64,000 nt of DNA from DATADW01 sp963733905 (lineage in GTDB: Bacteria; Actinomycetota; Acidimicrobiia; Spongiisociales; DATADW01): positions 12,350-76,349 of the forward strand of contig CAVTEU010000015.1 in the NCBI GenBank assembly GCA_963733905.1, given 5' to 3'. The position numbers were made by a program, and so were the translations under genes. Of this stretch, positions 59,506 through 64,000 are shown piece by piece. Within the stretch, counting starts at the first letter, position 1, and each line of letters starts with the position of its first letter. A model generated the notes under the pieces. The model saw nothing but the letters and a program-made list of their open reading frames with translations. It was not told the origin of the DNA and did not search any database.

Positions 59506-60641
59506 TCAAAGGATCTCGGTCAGCGCGGCGCGGAACTGCTCCAGGTCGTCCCTGGTGGTGTAGAAGTGCGGCCCCACTCTGACCCCGGCGCCGGGGCGGC
59601 TGTCGACGATGACCCGCCGCTCGATCAGCCGTTGCGCCACCTTCTCCTCATCCTCGACGCCGAGGACCACCGTGCCTCCCCTCCACTCGGGGCGCCGCTC
59701 CGAGCGCAGCGGTATGCCCAGCTCGTCGGCGAGGTCGATGAGCCACTGGGTGGCCCACAGCGAGTGGCGCCGGATCTGTTCGATGCCCACCTCCTCAATA
59801 ACGCCGTATGCCGCCTCGGCCGCTGCCAGCCCCGGAACGTTCGGGGTCCCGGAGAGAAACCGCCACATCCCGCCTGCCGGCTCCAAGGGACCGGGTCGAA
59901 AAGCGAAGGGGTCGCGGTCCGCCTGCCAGCCGGCGAACCGGGGGACCAGAGAATGTTGCAGGTCGGGTCTGACATAGAGCCACCCCGCCCCAGGACCGCC
60001 GCACAGCCACTTCACCGAACCGCCGACGGCAGCGTCGACCCCGAGTTCGGTGAGCGAGAAGGGGATAGTTCCCGCCGACTGGTAGCAGTCGAGCACCACC
60101 ATGGCGCCCGCCTCGTGGGCGGCGCGGGTGATTGTCTCGACGTCGAGGAGTACACCGCTGCGGAAGAGGGCGTGGCTCAGCAGTACCACAGCCACCCGGC
60201 TGTCGATCGCCTGGAGCACCGTCTCGGTGGGGAGGGTGATCCCGTCCCAGCTGCGCACCGTCCGCACCTCGGCGCCGGGCACCGAATGCCAAACGTATCC
60301 GACGGTGGGGAAGTCGAGGTCGGCGATCACCACCCGGCCGTTGGGCGGCCGCAGGTCGAGGCAGGAGGCGATGACCGCCTCGGCGATGGTGACATTGGGC
60401 ACCATGGCGATCGATCCGGGCGGAGCGCCCACCAACGGCGCCAGCCGGTCTCCCACCGGAGCGGTGCCTCCCACCATCCGTCCTCCCAGGCGAGGACCCC
60501 GCGGGTCGCCCACTGCTCGGCATACCGCTCCAGACCGAGCCTGGCCTCCTCGGGCATCGCCCCCAGCGAGTGGCTCACCAGGTAGCTGCAGGTTCCAAGG
60601 ATGGGAAAGCGGTGGCGGTGGACGGCTGCCGGGTCGTTCAC
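59506..60641 (-). CDS. Kynureninase-like PLP aminotransferase (class V), one frameshift
   Basis: About 378 residues of fold-type I. The N-terminal part (FPILGTCSYLVSHSLGAMPEEARLGL) and the rest join across a one-base shift near 60480. Key sites: DLDFPTVGYVW, the cofactor Asp in VVLDCYQSAGT and the Schiff-base Lys in GGSVKWLCGGPGAGWLYV, which is the kynureninase-type lysine motif. A kynurenine pathway is not visible nearby, so hydrolase versus desulfurase or lyase activity stays open. Preceded by a GTG start at 60641; ATG 60689 is possible. Confidence 0.8.
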
Positions 60642-60700
60642 GTGAGCCAGTCTACGGAGGGCTGTGTTGCGCACCCCGGCGGTGGCCATAGGATCAGGTC

Positions 60701-61083
60701 GTGACCGACACGCACTCTCTCAGTGGGAAGCAGGTTCTGGCCGTGGTCGCGGAATCCGGCGTCGAGGAAGCGCTAGCGGCGCTCTCGGCTACCGGCCACG
60801 ACCGGGTGGAGGTGTTGCGGGGCGAGTCCGGGATCGACCACCTCGACCGCTCCGAGGAGCGTCCGCCGGTGGTGGGAGCGATCGCCAAAGCGGTCTCGGT
60901 TTTCGGTGGCGAGCAACTCGAACTCGAGGTCTACGAGCGAGAGCTGGCCGCCGGAAGGGCGGTCCTCGTGGTCGGAGTCGACGCCGAAGACGAGCGGGTC
61001 GAGGTGGCCGACGCGCTCGCGAACTGGGTGCCACCAATCTGCTCTACCACGGCGACTGGACCTTCGAGTCCCTGGGCGATTGA
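60701..61083 (+). CDS. Hypothetical alpha/beta protein, one frameshift
   Basis: About 127 residues from GTG 60701. The pattern VLAVVAESGVEEALAAL, VEVLRGESGIDHLD, ELEVYERELAAGRAVLVVGV then (after a one-base shift near 61025) GATNLLYHGDWTFESL matches an unnamed actinobacterial family with two ferredoxin-like halves, sometimes labelled general stress protein-like. No catalytic residues are known. Stands alone between the kynureninase-like gene and kgd. Confidence 0.65.
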
Positions 61084-61240
61084 AGTAGTTTCCGTTCCCC
61101 GCAGTGGTTGGGAAGGGCCTCGCTGCGGAGCAGCCAGCCGCTGGGCGTGAGCGAGAAGGGTTTCGCCTTCAGTCTTCCGCCTTAATCTCCCGTCTACGAA
61201 GGCAGTGCTGACCCAGGGCTACGATTGACTAAGGCGATCC

Positions 61241-64000
61241 ATGGTCGACACGCGCACCTTCGAAGCCGACAGCTTCGGTCCCAACATCTGGCTGATCGAC
61301 GAGATGTACCGCCGGTTCGCCGAGGACCCGGGGTCGGTTTCGCCCGCCTGGCAGGAGTTCTTCGCCGACTACGGCGGACCACCGGCGAGTCGACCGGGGT
61401 CGAAGACGCGGCCATGGAATCTGCGGACGTGAAGCTTCAGCCCGCGGCGGCCGCGGCTCCACCAAAGAAGAGACCGAACCAGCGAAGCCGCCCGCTGCTC
61501 CAGAACCCGAGCCAGTGGCTGCGGTCCCCGCCTCAGAGCCGAAACCGGCCGCCGATCCGAAACCGGCCGCTGCCCGCGAGGTAAAGCCTGCTGCCCGACT
61601 CCGCCCCCGGTAAAGGAGGCCGAGCCACCGTCCCCGAACGAGGAGAAGGACGCCGATCGAGGTCCAGCCGCTAATCGGGATCTCGGCAACGATCGCCAAG
61701 CGGATGGACGAGAGCCTCGGGTCCCACCGCCACCTCGGTGAGGACCATCCCGGCCAAGCTGCTCGAGGTCAACCGGCGGATGATCAACAATCAGCTCGGC
61801 CGGCTGACCCAGGGTGGAAAGGTCAGCTTCACCCACATGATCGGGTTCGCCGTGGCCGCGCCCTGACGGACATGCCGGAGATGAACGTCTCCTACATCGA
61901 GGTCGACGGCAAGCCCCACATCGTCAGGCACCGTCGGTCAACCTTGGACTGGCGGTCGACCAGGTGCGCCCAGACGGGACCAGGGTGCTGCTGGTCCCCA
62001 ACATCAAGGGCGCCGAAAGGATGGACTTCCAGGGGTTCTGGCTCGCCTACGAGGAGCTGATCCACCGGGTCCGTCAGAACAGGCTCACCCCCGACGATTT
62101 CGCCGGGACCACCGCAACCCTCACCAACCCGGGGACGATCGGGACTGCGCAGTCGGTTCCCCGGCTCATGCCCGACCAGGGGGTGATCGTCGGGGTCGGT
62201 GCCATCAACTACCCGCCGGAGTACCTCGGTGCCGATGAGAAGTTCCTCGCCCGGCAGGGGATCAGCCGGGTGGTCGCCCTCACCAGTACCTACGACCACC
62301 GGGTCATCCAGGGCGCCCTGTCGGGGGAGTTCCTCGGGCGGATCCAAGCGCTGCTGCTCGGTGAGTCCGGCTTCTACGACGAGATCTTCAGCGCCATGAA
62401 GATCCCCTACACCCCGGCCCGCTGGGCGATCGACGACAACCCGGCGATCGGGAGCCCGGACTGGGCGGAGAAGCAGGGTCGGGTCTTCCAGATCATCAAC
62501 ATGTACCGGGTACGCGGCCACCTCATCGCCGACCTCGACCCGCTCCGCCAGAAGCCGCCTCAACTCCACCCCGAGCTCGACCCGCTCAGCTACGGGCTCA
62601 CCATCTGGGACCTCGACCGTGAGTTTGCCACCGGCGGACTCGGCGGGCACGAGGTGATGAAGCTGGGCGACACCCTTTCCCACCTGCGCGACGCCTACTG
62701 CCGTACCGCCGGGATCGAGTACATGCACATCCAGGAGCCGGCGCAGAAGCGTGGATCCACGAGCGGGTGAGGCGCCCCGGTCGGAGCTTCCCACGAGGAG
62801 CGACTGCGAACTCTCCGCAAGCTCAACCAGGCCGAAGCCTTCGAACGATTCCTCCATACCAAGTTCGTCGGTCACAAGCGGTTCGGGCTGGAAGGGGCGG
62901 AAAGCCTCATCCCGATGCTCGACTATTGCTCAACGCCGCCGCCGCCGCCGGGATGGAGGAGGCCGTCATCGGGATGGCCCACCGCGGCCGGCTCGACGTC
63001 CTCGCCAACATGATCGGGAAGGGCTAAAGCGGATCTTCGGCGAGTTCGAGGGGTCGACCCCGAGACCATCCAGGGCTCGGGCGACGTCAAGTATCACCTC
63101 GGCGCCGGGAACCCACACCGACCCGAGGGGCGCGAGCTGTCGGTGCAGGTGGTGGCCAACCCGAGCCATCTCGAGGCGGTGGACCCGGTGCTCGAGGGCC
63201 AGGTCCGGGCCAAACAAGAGAAGCGCGGTCCCGCAGGGGCACCGCGAGGTCCTGCCTATCCTGATCCACGGGGACGCCGCATTCGCCGGCCAGGGGGTAG
63301 TGGTGGAAACGTTCAACCTCTCCCAATTGCCCGGGTACCGGACCGGGGGGACGGTTCACATCGTGATCAACAACCAGGTGGGGTTCACCACCTCGATGGG
63401 TGACGCCCGCTCCAGCCACTATGCCACCGACGTGGCCAAGACGGTGCAGCGCCGATCATCCATGTCAACGGCGACGACCCCGAGGCGGTGTGCGGGTGGC
63501 CAGATTCGCCTTTGCGTTCCGCCAGGCCTTCAACCGCGACGTGGTGATCGACATGGTCTGTTATCGGCGGCGGGGGCACAACGAAGGCGACGAGCCTTCG
63601 TACACCCAGCCGTTGATGTACAAGCTGATAGATCAGAGGCGCTCGGTCCGCAAGCTCTACATGGAACGGCTGGTCAACACGAGGGAGATCTCGGTCGAGG
63701 AGGGGGAGGCACTGCTCCAGGAGTTCCACGGCCTCCTCGAGGAGGCGTTCGCCGAGACCAAGGAGATGGTTCCCGCCGCCTTCGAGCCAGTCCAGGAGCC
63801 CTCAGCGGAGGTGGTGCCGTCCCGGTATCGGTTGAGCAGCTCCAGGAGATCGCCGAGCGGGTCTCCACCCCTCCGGAAGGATTCACTGTCCACCCCAAGC
63901 TGACCAAGCTCCTAGAGGAGCGGCGCAAGATGGTCAAGTGGGGAACGATCGACTGGGCGATGGCCGAGGCGTTCGCCATCGGTTCGCTCTCCGCCGAGGG
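61241..64000 (+). CDS. kgd: Multifunctional 2-oxoglutarate decarboxylase/dehydrogenase (Kgd), partial, many frameshifts
   Basis: The N-terminal ~920 residues of the mycobacterial-type Kgd/SucA. In order: the E1 N-terminal helix (FGPNIWLIDEMYRRFAEDPGSVSPAWQEFF), an Ala/Pro/Glu linker, an E2-like acyltransferase core (KRMDESLG, FTHMIGFAVA, DHRVIQGALSGEFLG with the His), then the E1 domain (RFGLEGAESLIPMLD, GMAHRGRLDVLANM, NPSHLEAVDPVLEGQVRAKQ, HGDAAFAGQGVV, VINNQVGFTTS, CYRRRGHNEGDEPSYTQP). At least ten one-base shifts occur between 61380 and 63850. The gene runs off the window end. Confidence 0.92.

Overview
The window reads as a chromosomal segment of a high-GC Gram-positive bacterium of the phylum Actinomycetota, probably class Acidimicrobiia (class level is inference). 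Grounds: the gene order tRNA-Thr, tRNA-Met, tuf, rpmG, hadA/hadB, tRNA-Trp, secE, nusG, rplK, rplA, rplJ, rplL; a Kgd-type E2-E1 fused 2-oxoglutarate enzyme; a polyphosphate glucokinase; a Ddn/DUF385-like oxidoreductase; and two ECF sigma/anti-sigma pairs.

Layout. 0-9.5 kb: a secreted glycosidase-like protein, a RibD/DHFR-like reductase, a VOC-ArsR-SRPBCC operon with its operator inside the promoter spacer, an uncharacterised 423-aa protein, two tandem SLH-cupredoxin secreted proteins whose SLH halves are almost identical DNA, and a secreted beta-propeller/PASTA protein. 9.5-18 kb: translation and transcription core (three tRNAs, tuf, rpmG, secE, nusG, rplKAJL with an L10 leader attenuator) with hadAB and an ECF/anti-sigma pair inside it. 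18-32 kb: pepN, serB, a gene of the AbiEi/DUF559 type flanked by inverted REP-like hairpins, gnd, ppgK, hflX, membrane proteins and a malic enzyme with a PTA domain. 32-38.5 kb: ankyrin/MarR/VOC genes, then a small accessory zone bounded by three copies of the 3' end of a selenocysteine tRNA gene, which looks like two successive insertions. 38.5-51.5 kb: an HTH-membrane protein, the second ECF/anti-sigma pair, YihY, pckA, a possible small gene with an extreme Shine-Dalgarno, transsulfuration genes (CBS, CGL), ctaA, a DUF255 thioredoxin-like protein, ferredoxin, and an SLH-sugar dehydrogenase. 51.5-64 kb: a principal-type sigma factor, CBS-pair protein, HerA-like ATPase, hydrolase, CopB-type metal ATPase, pirin, kynureninase-like protein and the start of kgd.

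Central metabolism is well represented: malic enzyme, PEP carboxykinase, 2-oxoglutarate decarboxylase/dehydrogenase, 6-phosphogluconate dehydrogenase and polyphosphate glucokinase together describe the anaplerotic/TCA and pentose-phosphate junctions.

A general warning: more than 20 single-base frameshifts break otherwise intact reading frames, including essential genes (tuf, nusG, rpmG, rplJ) and at least ten in kgd. Many lie in homopolymers, so they are most likely sequence errors. I annotate such genes across the shift and say where it is.
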